In this document: positions 5,131-5,136 of the stretch, in pieces | Position numbering within the stretch: position 1 is the stretch's first letter | Layout: each line of letters begins with the position of its first letter | From: DATLEX01 sp035525045 | GTDB lineage: Bacteria; Acidobacteriota; Thermoanaerobaculia; Gp7-AA8 | DNA length: 5,136 nt | Direction: 5' to 3' | Assembly (NCBI GenBank): GCA_035525045.1 | Contig: DATLEX010000058.1 | Location: 1 to 5,136 of the forward strand | Made by a program: the position numbers and the translations under genes | Notes under the pieces: generated by a model | The model's database searches: none | Seen by the model: only the letters and a program-made list of their open reading frames with translations | What the model was told of the DNA's origin: nothing

Positions 5131-5136
5131 AGGAGG
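5131..5136 (+). promoter_or_regulatory. Probable Shine-Dalgarno sequence of a gene starting beyond the window
   Basis: The last six bases are AGGAGG, the perfect anti-16S match. This predicts a + strand start codon about five to nine bases past the end. Bases GAGG (5133-5136) could alternatively pair with CCTC (5110-5113) in the palindrome's left arm, which would compete with the hairpin. Confidence 0.45.

Larger units (their letters stand above)
4607..5136. other. 530-base region without a convincing gene
   Basis: After the MoaD-like stop, + strand frames are short and none gives a recognisable protein. The longest, from GTG at 4935 to 5123, encodes 62 polar residues rich in Arg, Ser and Pro with no family resemblance and no Shine-Dalgarno sequence. 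Stops become frequent from about 4850. The region carries an imperfect hairpin (4814-4849), an inverted repeat (4854-4861 and 4939-4946), a tandem direct repeat (4984-5005), a bulged hairpin (5005-5026), a -10-like box (5031-5036), a strong palindrome (5107-5128) and a terminal AGGAGG. I found no tRNA, known riboswitch core or CRISPR repeat in it by eye. It most likely includes the leader of a gene that starts beyond the window. Confidence 0.7.

Overview
The window is high-GC bacterial DNA with five compact protein genes, all on the + strand, followed by about 530 bases with no convincing gene. The Lgt variant, the Gram-positive-style AroC and the high GC point to a GC-rich, probably uncultured soil- or sediment-type bacterium such as an Acidobacteriota or Gemmatimonadota relative. 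This lineage guess is an inference, not a demonstration.

Bases 1-3144 hold a tight run of three genes: lgt (prolipoprotein diacylglyceryl transferase, 62-859), aroC (chorismate synthase, 856-2022, overlapping lgt by 4 bases) and a class V PLP-dependent aminotransferase of unknown substrate (2026-3144, 3 bases after aroC). The first two are housekeeping functions: lipid-anchoring of lipoproteins and the last step of the shikimate pathway. The third resembles cysteine desulfurases and isopenicillin-N-epimerase-like enzymes, but it lacks the histidine and the cysteine loop a desulfurase needs.

Bases 3180-4606 hold a two-gene unit: a predicted cytoplasmic beta-propeller with six Asp-box repeats (3180-4325) and, overlapping its stop by one base, a 93-residue MoaD/ThiS-type ubiquitin-fold protein ending exactly in Gly-Gly (4325-4606). 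This pair is the most interesting content of the window. A sulfur-carrier or protein-tag-like molecule is translationally coupled to a propeller of unknown function, with no molybdopterin or thiamine gene in view.

Bases 4607-5136 contain frequent stops in most frames and several small repeats and hairpins: a GTTAGCCG/CGGCTAAC inverted pair, a tandem CATCTAACCC repeat, and a near-perfect 22-base palindrome at 5107-5128. The window ends on AGGAGG, a perfect Shine-Dalgarno sequence, so another + strand gene probably starts just past the edge. A minus-strand reading frame at 4531-4767 encodes a striking hydrophobic stretch but has no normal start codon.

Two starts (lgt and the propeller gene) lack a Shine-Dalgarno sequence but have a similar TA-rich box 7-8 bases before the ATG, consistent with leaderless transcripts. 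By contrast, the moaD-like gene has a clear GAGGAG.
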